64,000 nt of DNA from assembly GCA_016185425.1 (NCBI GenBank), contig JACPNQ010000006.1:124001-188000 (forward strand), written 5' to 3'. This DNA comes from Acidobacteriota bacterium. Its GTDB lineage: Bacteria > Acidobacteriota > Terriglobia > Bryobacterales > Bryobacteraceae. Each line of letters opens with the position of its first letter. The stretch's first letter is position 1. A model generated the notes under the pieces. That model saw only the letters and a program-made list of their open reading frames with translations, did no database searches and was not told the origin of the DNA. Shown here one piece after another: positions 37,110-44,746 of the stretch. The translations under genes were made by a program, and so were the position numbers.

Positions 37110-38771
37110 TTAGTAACCGATGGCATGACCGCCGCGGCGGCCATCGGACCAGCCGAGGCGCATGTTGGTTTTCGGCTCGACGGCGACTGCGTGGACGTCG
37201 CCTTGCGAGCGAAGAGCGGGGTTGATCCTATGCCCCATCGCCTTTAGCTTCTCGGCGACGTCAACCACCAGCGCGCCCGGTTCGGCGTCGATGCGATCCG
37301 GTGAGCCTTGGTGGTGGATGCGCGGATAATCGATCGCGTCGCGCAGGGACATCTTGAAGTCGATCATGTTGGTGATGACCTGCAGTACGGTATTCGGAAT
37401 CGTTTGGGAGCCGGGCGAGCCGAGCGCTACCCATGGCGTGTTGTCTTTGTTCAGGACGAGCACAGGCGACATGGAGGAGACAGGACGCTTACGAGGCTCG
37501 ATCTTGTTGCGGCCGCGCGTGCCGAAGCCGCTCATGATGTCATTGAGCAGTACGCCCGTTCCCTTCGCGATTACCTGCGAGCCGTAGAAGCCGTTCAATG
37601 TATAGGTGTTCGAGACGATGTTGCCCTCGGCGTCGATCACGCTGAAGTGCGTTGTGTCGTTCGATTCCTTATCGAGCTCGGAGACCGGGAGTGGCGATGC
37701 CTTGGTCAGCGAAACACCCTTGGCCCACCCGGCGGCGTGCGGTTTGGAGATTAGCTTCGGGGTTGGGATGTCGAAAAAGGCCGGATCGCCGGCGAACTCG
37801 GCGCGGTCGCGAAAAGCGCGGCGGGCGGCTTCGACATGGAGGTGGCGTGCTTTTGCGGATCCTTCTTCACCGAGCTTCAGATCGAAGTTCTCGAGGATGT
37901 TCAGCATCTGAATGACGGCGGTGCCGCCGGAGCTGGATGGGCCCATGGCGAGGATCGGATGGCCGCGATACGTTCCTTGGATCGGTTCGCGCTCGATGGC
38001 TTTGTAAGCTTTCAGATCTTCCAACGTGAGGGTGCCGTTATTGGCCTTCATGTCGGCGGCAATTAGCTCGGCCGTTCGGCCTTCATAGAATTCAGCAGGC
38101 CCATTTTTCTGGAGACGTTGAATAGTCGCGGCGAGGTCGGGCTGCTTAACAGGTTCGCCTTGCTTCAACGGAGCGTCGCCGCCGTGGAGGAAGACCTTGG
38201 CCGTCTCGGGGAACCGCTTCATGATGGGCACTTGCAGCGCGAGGACGATCTCCATGCGCTGCGAGGCGGGGAAGCCGTTCTTCGCGAGCAGGCGCGCGGG
38301 TTCGAGCACCTGCGCCCAGGTGAGCTTGCCGAACTTCTTGTGAGCCATGGCGAGGCCGGCGACGGTGCCGGGAACGGCGGAGGCCTTGTAGCCGATGCGC
38401 TGTTCCTCCTCTTTCGCGTACATGTCCGGGTTTGCGGAGCCGGGAGCCATCTCCTTGTAGTCGATCGCCGTAGCGCGGCCATCGGCCATGCGAATGAGCA
38501 TGTACCCGCCTCCGCCGATGTTGCCTGCCTCCGGATGAACAACAGCAAGAGCGAATCCGGCGGCGACGGCGGCATCGACAGCGTTGCCGCCGCGCTTCAT
38601 GATGTCGACGCCGACCTGACTGGCGATTTCATTGGTGCTGGCGACCATGCCGTTCCTGGCACGTTCGGCTTGGGCGATAAGCGGCCGTTCGGCGCGGAGG
38701 CGAAGGCCGGATTGAGAGACTTCCTGCGCTACGACAGAGAGTGCAAGGGCGAGCAGGAGGGAAAGGCGCAT
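37110..38771 (-). CDS. ggt: Gamma-glutamyltransferase (self-processing hydrolase), 553 aa
   Basis: This periplasmic enzyme hydrolyses or transfers the gamma-glutamyl group of glutathione and related compounds. A signal peptide (MRLSLLLALALSVVAQ) is present. The precursor should cleave before Thr373 (DTTHFSVIDAEGNIVSNTYT), making the catalytic threonine the new N-terminus. NEIASQVGVDIMKRGGNAVD, the RPVSSMSPVLV oxyanion serines and GSPGSQTIPNTVLQVI are family features. The lid loop region is short, so I cannot say whether transferase or hydrolase activity dominates. A standalone gene between the beta-oxidation operon and the ABC exporter. Confidence 0.93.
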   Translation of the reverse strand: MRLSLLLALALSVVAQEVSQSGLRLRAERPLIAQAERARNGMVASTNEIASQVGVDIMKRGGNAVDAAVAAGFALAVVHPEAGNIGGGGYMLIRMADGRATAIDYKEMAPGSANPDMYAKEEEQRIGYKASAVPGTVAGLAMAHKKFGKLTWAQVLEPARLLAKNGFPASQRMEIVLALQVPIMKRFPETAKVFLHGGDAPLKQGEPVKQPDLAATIQRLQKNGPAEFYEGRTAELIAADMKANNGTLTLEDLKAYKAIEREPIQGTYRGHPILAMGPSSSGGTAVIQMLNILENFDLKLGEEGSAKARHLHVEAARRAFRDRAEFAGDPAFFDIPTPKLISKPHAAGWAKGVSLTKASPLPVSELDKESNDTTHFSVIDAEGNIVSNTYTLNGFYGSQVIAKGTGVLLNDIMSGFGTRGRNKIEPRKRPVSSMSPVLVLNKDNTPWVALGSPGSQTIPNTVLQVITNMIDFKMSLRDAIDYPRIHHQGSPDRIDAEPGALVVDVAEKLKAMGHRINPALRSQGDVHAVAVEPKTNMRLGWSDGRRGGHAIGY

Positions 38772-38786
38772 AAACGCATGATAGCG

Positions 38787-40538
38787 TCAGGTGAGCGCGG
38801 CGGATTCGCCGACTTGCTGACGCCACATCGCATAGTAGAGCCCTTTCCTGTCCAGTAGCCGATCGTGCGAACCCTCCTCGACGATGCGGCCGCGTTCGAG
38901 CACGTAGATACGGTCCGCGTGGAGGATGGTGGAGAGGCGGTGGGCGATCAGGATCGATATGGCATCGCGACGTTCGGCGACCTCGCGAATTGTGGCGCTG
39001 ACTTCTTCTTCGGTGAGGGAGTCGAGCGAAGAGGTGGCTTCATCGAAGACCATCAAGTCCGGCTGCCGGAGCAGGCTGCGCGCGATGGAGAGACGCTGTT
39101 TTTCGCCGCCGGAGACTTTGACGCCACCTTCGCCGATGCGGGTTGCGAGGCCTTTATCGGCGCGGTCCAGAAGCGATTTGGCGGACGCCTGTTCGAGTAC
39201 GAGCAGGCAGTCTTCGTCGGTAGCCTCAGGCCGGACGAAGCGGAGATTATCGGCAATGGAACCGGAGAAAAGCTGGGTGTCCTGCGTGACGAAGCCGATG
39301 CGCTCGCGGAAGCTTTCGAGATCGACTTCGGAGGTAGGGAAGCCGTTGTAGAGGATGCGGCCTTCGCGCGTCTTGTAAAGGCCGACGAGCAGCTTGACGA
39401 GTGTGGATTTGCCTGAGCCGGATGGGCCGACGAAGGCAATGGTTTCGCCGCGTTGCACGGTGAAGCTGATGTTGCTGAGCGCGGGTTTGGCGGCGCTTTG
39501 GTGCTGAAAGGTGACGTCGTCGAACGAGAGAGACTCAAGCTTGCCGATGTGCTTTGGATTGGCAGGCGCGGTGTCGGGCTTCATTTCGAGAATGTCGGAA
39601 AAGTTCTTGAGCGAGACTTCCGTTTCGCGGTAGGTGTTGATGACGTTGCCAAGTTCCTGCATCGGGCCGAAGATGAAGAACGAATAAATCAACAGGCTGA
39701 AGAACTGGCCGACTGTGATCTGCTGCGCAAAGATCAGGTAGAGCATGAAGAAGAGAATGCTGGTGCGCAGGGCGTTGACGCAGGTGCCTTGAATGAAGCT
39801 GAGGCTGCGAAGATACTTCACCTTTTTCAGTTCGAGTTGGAGGATGGAGCCGGTGGTGGCATTGAGACGGGCGACTTCCTGCTTGGCGAGTCCGAGGCTT
39901 TTTACGAGCTCGATGTTGCGAAGGCTTTCGGTGGTTGAGCCCGCGAGCGCTGTTGTCTCCTTGACGATCTCACCCTGAATTTTCTTGATTCGCTTGCTGA
40001 GGACAGAACTCAGGGTGCCGAGGACGGGGATTGTGAGGAAGAATGCGGGCGCGATGGCCCAGTGGACATTGAACGCGTAGATCATCACGAAGATGACGCC
40101 GACGAGAGTGCCGAAGAGAACGTTGATGAAGACCTGAATGAACTTCTCAACGTCGGTGCGGACCTTTTGCAGTTTGCCGAGGGTCTCACCGCTGCGTTGA
40201 TCCTCGAAGACCTGATAGGGCAGGCTGAGCGAGTGGCGGATGCCGTCGGCGTACATCTTGGCGCCGATCTGCTGGGTAATCCGGTTGATGACGTAGTCCT
40301 GGATGTTTTTCGCGACACGGGAGACGAAGGCCACGCCGACGGCGGCGCCGAGGAGGAGCGCGACGCCTTTGAAGAACTGCTCGGTGGTGTACTGCTGATA
40401 TTTCGTGGCGTAGTTATCGATGACGTGCCGGAAGATGAGGGGATCGAGCAGGGAGAAAACCTGGTTGATGGTGGCGAGCAAGAGCGCGAGCAGCACCAGC
40501 GGCAGGTAGTCCTTCAGGTAGCGGTATAGGATCTGCAT
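38787..40538 (-). CDS. ABC exporter, fused permease and ATPase (MsbA-like), 583 aa
   Basis: This is a type IV half-transporter that would act as a homodimer. Six transmembrane helices cover about 1-310 (LPLVLLALLLATINQVFSLL, ALLLGAAVGVAFVSRV, VFINVLFGTLVGVIFVMIYA). The nucleotide-binding domain has Walker A FVGPSGSGKSTLVKLLVGLY, the Q-loop TQDTQLFSG, the signature VSGGEKQRLSIARSLL, Walker B LMVFDEATSSLDSL and the H-loop IAHRLSTI. MsbA-like proteins flip lipid A core or export peptides and lipids; the cargo here is not evident. The 400 bases upstream hold no gene but carry repeats and a hairpin. Confidence 0.92.
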   Translation of the reverse strand: MQILYRYLKDYLPLVLLALLLATINQVFSLLDPLIFRHVIDNYATKYQQYTTEQFFKGVALLLGAAVGVAFVSRVAKNIQDYVINRITQQIGAKMYADGIRHSLSLPYQVFEDQRSGETLGKLQKVRTDVEKFIQVFINVLFGTLVGVIFVMIYAFNVHWAIAPAFFLTIPVLGTLSSVLSKRIKKIQGEIVKETTALAGSTTESLRNIELVKSLGLAKQEVARLNATTGSILQLELKKVKYLRSLSFIQGTCVNALRTSILFFMLYLIFAQQITVGQFFSLLIYSFFIFGPMQELGNVINTYRETEVSLKNFSDILEMKPDTAPANPKHIGKLESLSFDDVTFQHQSAAKPALSNISFTVQRGETIAFVGPSGSGKSTLVKLLVGLYKTREGRILYNGFPTSEVDLESFRERIGFVTQDTQLFSGSIADNLRFVRPEATDEDCLLVLEQASAKSLLDRADKGLATRIGEGGVKVSGGEKQRLSIARSLLRQPDLMVFDEATSSLDSLTEEEVSATIREVAERRDAISILIAHRLSTILHADRIYVLERGRIVEEGSHDRLLDRKGLYYAMWRQQVGESAALT

Positions 40539-40578
40539 GACTCTCTACCATGATGCGGGAAGGCGGCGGTTCGATGCG

Positions 40579-40644
40579 CTGGGACCTATTTTGAATTTCA
40601 GTGGAGACAAATCATTTTGTTTTCAGCGAAAGCTGGGACCCTCC
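40579..40644. repeat. Possible insertion-sequence end fragment (IS21-like terminal repeats)
   Basis: Two related units start at 40579 and 40633, each beginning CTGGGACC, separated by AT-rich sequence with CAGTGGAGACAAAT and CAGCGAAAG. IS21-family termini carry such repeated blocks. No transposase gene is near. The same 12-mer (CTGGGACCCTCC) is found at 26473. The assignment is by resemblance only. Confidence 0.35.
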
Positions 40645-40792
40645 CCGGTGTGCCGCGCTGTAATTGCCATATGCCTGCTTTACGCCCGGAGCGCGGACAC
40701 ACGTGTAGTGTTGGCCTATATGCGGATTTCAAAGAGCGGTTTGGACCGGCTGGCGATGGCGTTGGCCAAGACCGGCGATCCAGAAAAACAGA

Positions 40793-40829
40793 AAGGGCCT
40801 GGAACGCGTAGTGCGCGCTCCAAGCCCTT
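40793..40829. terminator. Long interrupted hairpin with T-rich flank on the minus strand
   Basis: AAGGGC (40793-40798) pairs with GCCCTT (40824-40829), TGGA (40800-40803) with TCCA (40819-40822), and CGCG (40805-40808) with CGCG (40814-40817). The loop is TAGTG, and two single mismatches interrupt the stem. Read on the minus strand, the stem is followed by a run ending CTGTTTTTC, typical of an intrinsic terminator. No minus-strand gene ends here. A TATAAT on the minus strand (40844-40839) lies just upstream, so a very short RNA or an attenuator before the ABC gene is possible. Confidence 0.5.
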
Positions 40830-40937
40830 ATTAATTACATTATACGACGCCGTCAAGGGTCAAAGTGGGTGATGGGGCCGGTAAGTTACTGTTTTTGAAT
40901 GGGATAGGAAATCTTAAAGAGGTGTGATAATTGGATT

Positions 40938-41156
40938 GTGGACGAGAAGGAATTGATCCGGCGGTGGGCACAAACGTGGAAAGAGGCTGGCCCGGAGTTG
41001 GAGAAGATCCGCCTTCGGGAGGCGCGCGATGAGGATACGCTGCTTTCCCTGCAGTTGTTGGCGCCTGCGTTTGAGCTAGCGTTAGCGATGCACGGACCGG
41101 ATGAGTCGCCGGGGATGGTGGAGATGCAACGGCACTTTGCGAAGTTGCGGCGATGA
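40938..41156 (+). CDS. Small hypothetical protein, possible antitoxin partner, 72 aa
   Basis: A charged, helical small protein (GTG start, MDEKELIRRWAQTWKEAGPE, then RLREARDEDTLLSLQLLAPA and a C-terminal MQRHFAKLRR). No family is recognised, and there is no DNA-binding motif or signal peptide. Its stop overlaps the next gene's start as ATGA, so it is translated together with the AbiEii-type nucleotidyltransferase. By analogy with toxin-antitoxin modules it could be the antitoxin or a regulatory partner, but this rests on gene order alone. Confidence 0.6.
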   Translation: MDEKELIRRWAQTWKEAGPELEKIRLREARDEDTLLSLQLLAPAFELALAMHGPDESPGMVEMQRHFAKLRR

Positions 41157-41722
41157 TTACAATCTTCGAAGCGGGGATGGAACTTCAGCAGTTCTGCGAT
41201 GGGCGCCTGTGGAGATCGTGTTTTATTGGCGGGATTGCGGTTCTCAGGTGGGGCCAGCCGCGTGTTACCAGGGACGTCGATATTACGCTGCTCACGAATT
41301 TTGGCAGCGAAGAGGAGTTCATTGAACCGCTTATTGCCCGTTTCGCCCCGCGCATAGCCGACGCGGCCCGGTTTGCCCGCCAATCGCGCGTTCTGCTGCT
41401 GCAGTCAAAAAGCGGTGTCGGCATCGATATATCTTTCGGCGCGCTGCCATTCGAGCACCGCGTTGTCGAACGGGCGACGCCTTACCAGTTTGCGCCAAGT
41501 ATTGCGCTACGTACTTGCTCGGTTGAGGATCTGATGGTTATGAAGCTGTTTGCCGCGCGGGCGATCGACATTCGCGACGCGGAAGGTATTGCCGCACGAC
41601 ACGATAGATCGATAGATTGGGGCTACGTCGAGGAGCAACTTCGTCCGCTTGCGGAAGCTAAGGATGAAAGGGGGATTCTCGCTCAGTTCAAGCGGATTCG
41701 GCGGCTGGGGGGATCGTTGTGA
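41153..41722 (+). CDS. AbiEii/AbiGii-type nucleotidyltransferase family protein, 189 aa
   Basis: The polymerase-beta-like nucleotidyltransferase signature is clear: Gly26-Gly27 followed by Asp41-x-Asp43 (FIGGIAVLRWGQPRVTRDVD), a third acidic residue at Asp92 (GVGIDISFG), and the helical segment SVEDLMVMKLFAARAIDIRD typical of AbiEii-like proteins. Characterised AbiEii/MenT enzymes are toxins that transfer nucleotides to tRNA or other targets and are held by a partner antitoxin. Whether this one is toxic is not shown. It is coupled to the 72-aa gene upstream and followed after ~75 bases by a perfect hairpin. At 189 aa it is shorter than classical AbiEii (~300). Confidence 0.75.
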   Translation: MITIFEAGMELQQFCDGRLWRSCFIGGIAVLRWGQPRVTRDVDITLLTNFGSEEEFIEPLIARFAPRIADAARFARQSRVLLLQSKSGVGIDISFGALPFEHRVVERATPYQFAPSIALRTCSVEDLMVMKLFAARAIDIRDAEGIAARHDRSIDWGYVEEQLRPLAEAKDERGILAQFKRIRRLGGSL

Positions 41723-41796
41723 CCCGGGCATCGGCCGGCTGCCTCGCCGCCTGTTTAGGCAACGGGTTCTTCCCAGCGACCCGAAGTAAGTGGATT

Positions 41797-41821
41797 TACG
41801 CCGCGCGGTTTCCGCGGCGTA
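41797..41821 (+). terminator. Perfect 9-bp hairpin after the AbiEii-type gene
   Basis: TACGCCGCG (41797-41805) and CGCGGCGTA (41813-41821) form a perfect stem with a 7-base loop, followed on the plus strand by CTATGCCCTTTTCC. The GC-rich stem and short T-run make it a plausible, if weak, intrinsic terminator for the two-gene module. Confidence 0.5.
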
Positions 41822-41917
41822 CTATGCCCTTTTCCATTTGCCGACCTCCGAAGCTGCCAAAACTGAAGGTATGACCGGCACCAAACCCGGTTTGCCAGGA
41901 TCTGCGATCACAAGCCG

Positions 41918-42127
41918 ATGAAAACATGCGCTGCCAATGTTGCTTCCAAACAACCGCCTTCCGACCCCGTCAAACTTACCGTCTTCGCAAAACTGAAAGT
42001 AGTTGCTGAGAATTTCGTCGATCTCCGGCAAGCACGTCACGACGCAATTGCCGCTTGGGCGGCTATTCGAGAGGAAGAGGCGGCACAGGATTATTTGTGC
42101 GATTTATTGGACTCCCGCCGCCGATGA
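41918..42127 (+). CDS. Possible small hypothetical protein, 69 aa
   Basis: The frame reads MKTCAANVASKQPPSDPVKL, then LTVFAKLKVVAENFVDLRQA, and ends EEEAAQDYLCDLLDSRRR. The second half is a convincing amphipathic helix, but no family is recognised and there is no clear ribosome binding site. It may be real, the tail of a decayed gene, or chance. The minus-strand frame over the same bases (41822-42040) is an alternative. Confidence 0.25.
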   Translation: MKTCAANVASKQPPSDPVKLTVFAKLKVVAENFVDLRQARHDAIAAWAAIREEEAAQDYLCDLLDSRRR

Positions 42128-42311
42128 TGAAGGACAGCCGATCATAGGCCGTCGACGTGTGGTATGCCGGCAATCGAGGGCCGAAGTTGAGACCTCAGGA
42201 CGCGGTAGCGCAGGACGATCCGGACTGGCGAAACTGAATCCGGCTCTGTCCGGTTGAGAAGAGGAGAGCCTGAAAGATTAAGGTTAGATTAAATTGGTCT
42301 TTGACACGGTT

Positions 42312-43520
42312 TTAGTTGCTGAAGAGTTTGCGTTCGCGGCGGAGGAAGGCGGGCGTATCGACGTCGTCGAAGGGGTCGGCATCGGCCTTGGGCGTTACGG
42401 GCGCGGCGGGTGCGGGAACGGATACCGGTTCCGGAACTTCGATTTCCACGTGGGGGTCGACGGGCTCCGGCTCGAACGCCGGGACGGTGATGGCCGAAGA
42501 GACGGGGGCGGGACGCTCGACGCGCGCGGGCGTGAGGGGAATCGACGATTCGCGGGAGAAGCCAGTGGCAATAACTGTGACCTTCACTTCCTTGCCGAGA
42601 TCCTCGTCGTGCACCAGGCCGTAGCTCATCTGCACCTCGTCGTTCTTAGTGGCTTCGAAGATCAGCGAGCAAGCTTCACCGAACTGATCGAGGGTTAGGG
42701 CGCTGGAGCCGGCGACATTGATCAGGAGGCCGCGGGCGCCTTCGACGCCGTTTTCCTCAAGCAACGGAGAACTGATCGCGGCGCGAGCGGCTTCGACCGC
42801 CGCATTCTCACCGCTTGCCGTAGCGGTGCCGAGCATGGCATGGCCCATGCCCGACATAATGGCCTTGATATCGCTGAAGTCGCGATTGATGACGCCGGGC
42901 GTGAGCATGATCTCCGAGATTCCCTGGACGGCCTGGCGGAGAACGTCGTCGGCCAGCTTGAAGGCTTCGAGGAAGCTAGTGCCTTTGGGCGCGAGCTTCA
43001 TAAGGCGATCGTTGGGGATGGAGATAACCGTGTCGATGGTGGAGGCGAGATCGGCGAGGCCGCGCTCGGCCTGGCGAATGCGCTTGGGTCCTTCGAACTT
43101 GAAGGGCATCGTGACGATGGCGACCGTCAGCGCGCCGAGCTCTTTGGCGAGCGACGCGACGACCGGCGTTGCGCCCGTGCCGGTACCGCCGCCGAGTCCT
43201 GAGGTCAGGAAGACCATGTCGGCGTCTTCGAGAATTTCGACGAGACGGTTTGTATCGTCGAGAGCAGCCTGACGCCCTTTTTCCGGGTCCGAGCCGGCGC
43301 CGAGACCGTTTGTGAGCTTGCCGCCGATGGCGATCTTGCCGGCGACCGGAGAGGCGTTCAGGGCCTGGACGTCGGTGTTGACGACATAGAAATCGACGCC
43401 CGTGAGGCCGGCGTTCATCATGCGAGCGACGGCGTTGCAGCCGCCTCCGCCCACACCGATGACCTTGATGCGGGTGCCTACCTGGGTGTCGTCCTGCATT
43501 TGAAATTTGAGCTCACTCAT
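42312..43520 (-). CDS. ftsZ: Cell division protein FtsZ
   Basis: The tubulin-like GTPase that forms the division ring. IKVIGVGGGGCNAVARMMNA and the GTP-binding loop TSGLGGGTGTGATPVVASLA are intact, as is the T7 region NRDFSDIKAIMSGMGHAMLG. A Pro/Glu-rich linker of ~55 residues leads to the C-terminal peptide DTPAFLRRERKL, which binds FtsA and other partners. The length of 402 aa is normal. It is the last gene of the dcw cluster; ftsA ends 12 bases upstream. Confidence 0.97.
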   Translation of the reverse strand: MSELKFQMQDDTQVGTRIKVIGVGGGGCNAVARMMNAGLTGVDFYVVNTDVQALNASPVAGKIAIGGKLTNGLGAGSDPEKGRQAALDDTNRLVEILEDADMVFLTSGLGGGTGTGATPVVASLAKELGALTVAIVTMPFKFEGPKRIRQAERGLADLASTIDTVISIPNDRLMKLAPKGTSFLEAFKLADDVLRQAVQGISEIMLTPGVINRDFSDIKAIMSGMGHAMLGTATASGENAAVEAARAAISSPLLEENGVEGARGLLINVAGSSALTLDQFGEACSLIFEATKNDEVQMSYGLVHDEDLGKEVKVTVIATGFSRESSIPLTPARVERPAPVSSAITVPAFEPEPVDPHVEIEVPEPVSVPAPAAPVTPKADADPFDDVDTPAFLRRERKLFSN

Positions 43521-43532
43521 ACCGATTTCCTT

Positions 43533-44738
43533 TTACTTGGACATTAGAAGGCTTAAGAAGCCGGGCGATGACCGCTTTTGATAGCGGTGCTCTTTGAGGC
43601 GGCCGCTGTACATGGCAAGGCCAGCGACAGCGGTCCATGTGGGGTTGGTCAGTTCGTCAGGCCAGTCCTGAATACCGACAGGGAGGCCGTTGCGGGATTG
43701 ACAGTTGAGAACAAGCTCGGCGACATCGCACATGCCGTTCAAGCAGGCGCCGCCACCGGTGAGAAGAATTCCTTCGAGGAGGCGGCGGTCCATGCCACAC
43801 TCGTCCACCTTCTTCTTGATGTAGCGGAACAGGAAGTCCGCGCGGGACTCGAGGATGAAGTTGAGGCGTTTGCGGGGGGCTTCGCGGGCAGGGCGGCCGT
43901 CGGCGGAGGGGACCTCGATGAACGTGTTGTCGGCGGTGAGGCCGAGGATGGCGCAACCGTACTCCCGCTTGATGTGTTCGGCGTCCTCGAAGGAGATCTT
44001 GAAATCGTGGGCGATATCGCGCGTAAAGTGTTCGGCTCCGACGCGAAGGCTAACGGCCTGAACCATGGCTTCGCCGGCGTAAATGACTACTTCCGTGGAC
44101 TGGGCGCCGATGTCGGCGACGGCGACACCCTGCCGGCGTTCATCCTGCGTGACGCACGCATAAGCGGCCGCCATGCCCTCGTATACAGTCTCTTCCACGG
44201 CGAGGTGGGCTTCGTGAACGGCACTGACGAGCGACTGATGCTCGAAGGCGCTGGTAGTGACGATGTGGACGTTCGCTTCCAGGCGAGCGGCGCGGGTGCC
44301 GCGTGGATTGACTACGCCCGCATTGCCATCGAGCGTGAAGTCCTGTGGGAAGACCTGCAGCAGAACACGCTCGGCATCGAGCTGCTGGCGGCACGCCTTT
44401 TCGACGGCGTAGGCCATATCGGACTGGTCAATTTCCCGGGGGCGGCCGAAATCGTATTTGCCGACCTGGTTGTCGCCGCGAATCGCTTCTCCGCCGAGAC
44501 CAACAACGACGGCATCGACCGACATTCCGGCCTGCCGTTCGGCTTCGCGCGCCGCGAGCCGCACCGCTTCCGACATCTGTTCGCGGTTGGCGATTTTGCT
44601 ATTGGCCCAGCCGCGCGAATCGACCTCGCCCGCGCCGGCGAAGCGGATGCGCCCTTCTTCGACGATGCAGATAACGCACCGCGTGTGCGCACTGCCGACA
44701 TCGAGTCCGGCCGCAAGGCGAACGCGGTTAGAAGCCAT
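43533..44738 (-). CDS. ftsA: Cell division protein FtsA
   Basis: An actin-like ATPase that tethers FtsZ to the membrane. Phosphate-1 (AAGLDVGSAHTRCVICIVEE), the SHS2/1C insertion region, phosphate-2 (VAVADIGAQSTEVVIYAGEA) and the adenosine motif (ILLTGGGACLNGMCDVAELV) are visible. The last residues (SSPGFLSLLMSK) form the short amphipathic helix used for membrane binding. 401 aa, normal length. It starts 8 bases after the ftsQ stop and precedes ftsZ. Confidence 0.95.
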   Translation of the reverse strand: MASNRVRLAAGLDVGSAHTRCVICIVEEGRIRFAGAGEVDSRGWANSKIANREQMSEAVRLAAREAERQAGMSVDAVVVGLGGEAIRGDNQVGKYDFGRPREIDQSDMAYAVEKACRQQLDAERVLLQVFPQDFTLDGNAGVVNPRGTRAARLEANVHIVTTSAFEHQSLVSAVHEAHLAVEETVYEGMAAAYACVTQDERRQGVAVADIGAQSTEVVIYAGEAMVQAVSLRVGAEHFTRDIAHDFKISFEDAEHIKREYGCAILGLTADNTFIEVPSADGRPAREAPRKRLNFILESRADFLFRYIKKKVDECGMDRRLLEGILLTGGGACLNGMCDVAELVLNCQSRNGLPVGIQDWPDELTNPTWTAVAGLAMYSGRLKEHRYQKRSSPGFLSLLMSK

Positions 44739-44746
44739 AGGGCACC

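Larger units (their letters stand above)
40539..40937. other. Non-coding stretch with repeat fragments and a hairpin
   Basis: About 400 bases without a credible gene. An open plus frame (40537-40872) has unlikely composition. The stretch holds CTGGGACCT at 40579-40587 and CTGGGACCCTCC at 40633-40644. They bracket a segment containing two copies of a CAGTGG/CAGCG motif, each in an AT-rich context. This layout resembles the multiple terminal repeats of IS21-type elements. A long hairpin lies at 40793-40829. Confidence 0.5.
41723..42311. other. Intergenic stretch downstream of ftsZ, mostly unassigned
   Basis: About 590 bases between the convergent nucleotidyltransferase and ftsZ. A hairpin is at 41797-41821. 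Small open frames exist on both strands at 41822-42127, of which only the plus one at 41918 looks at all protein-like. The rest (42128-42311) shows nothing I can name; its AT-rich end lies just downstream of the ftsZ stop. Confidence 0.5.

Noticed and set aside
40537..40872. Plus-strand open frame of 111 codons
   Set aside because: Composition is not protein-like, it spans the repeat fragments and ends in the hairpin, and there is no ribosome site.
40886..41383. Minus-strand open frame of 165 codons
   Set aside because: Opposite the small partner and nucleotidyltransferase genes; rich in Arg/Ser/Asn without any motif.
42128..42311. Short CCGG-containing inverted repeats after ftsZ
   Set aside because: Stems of only 4-5 bases without a T-run; not enough to call an ftsZ terminator.
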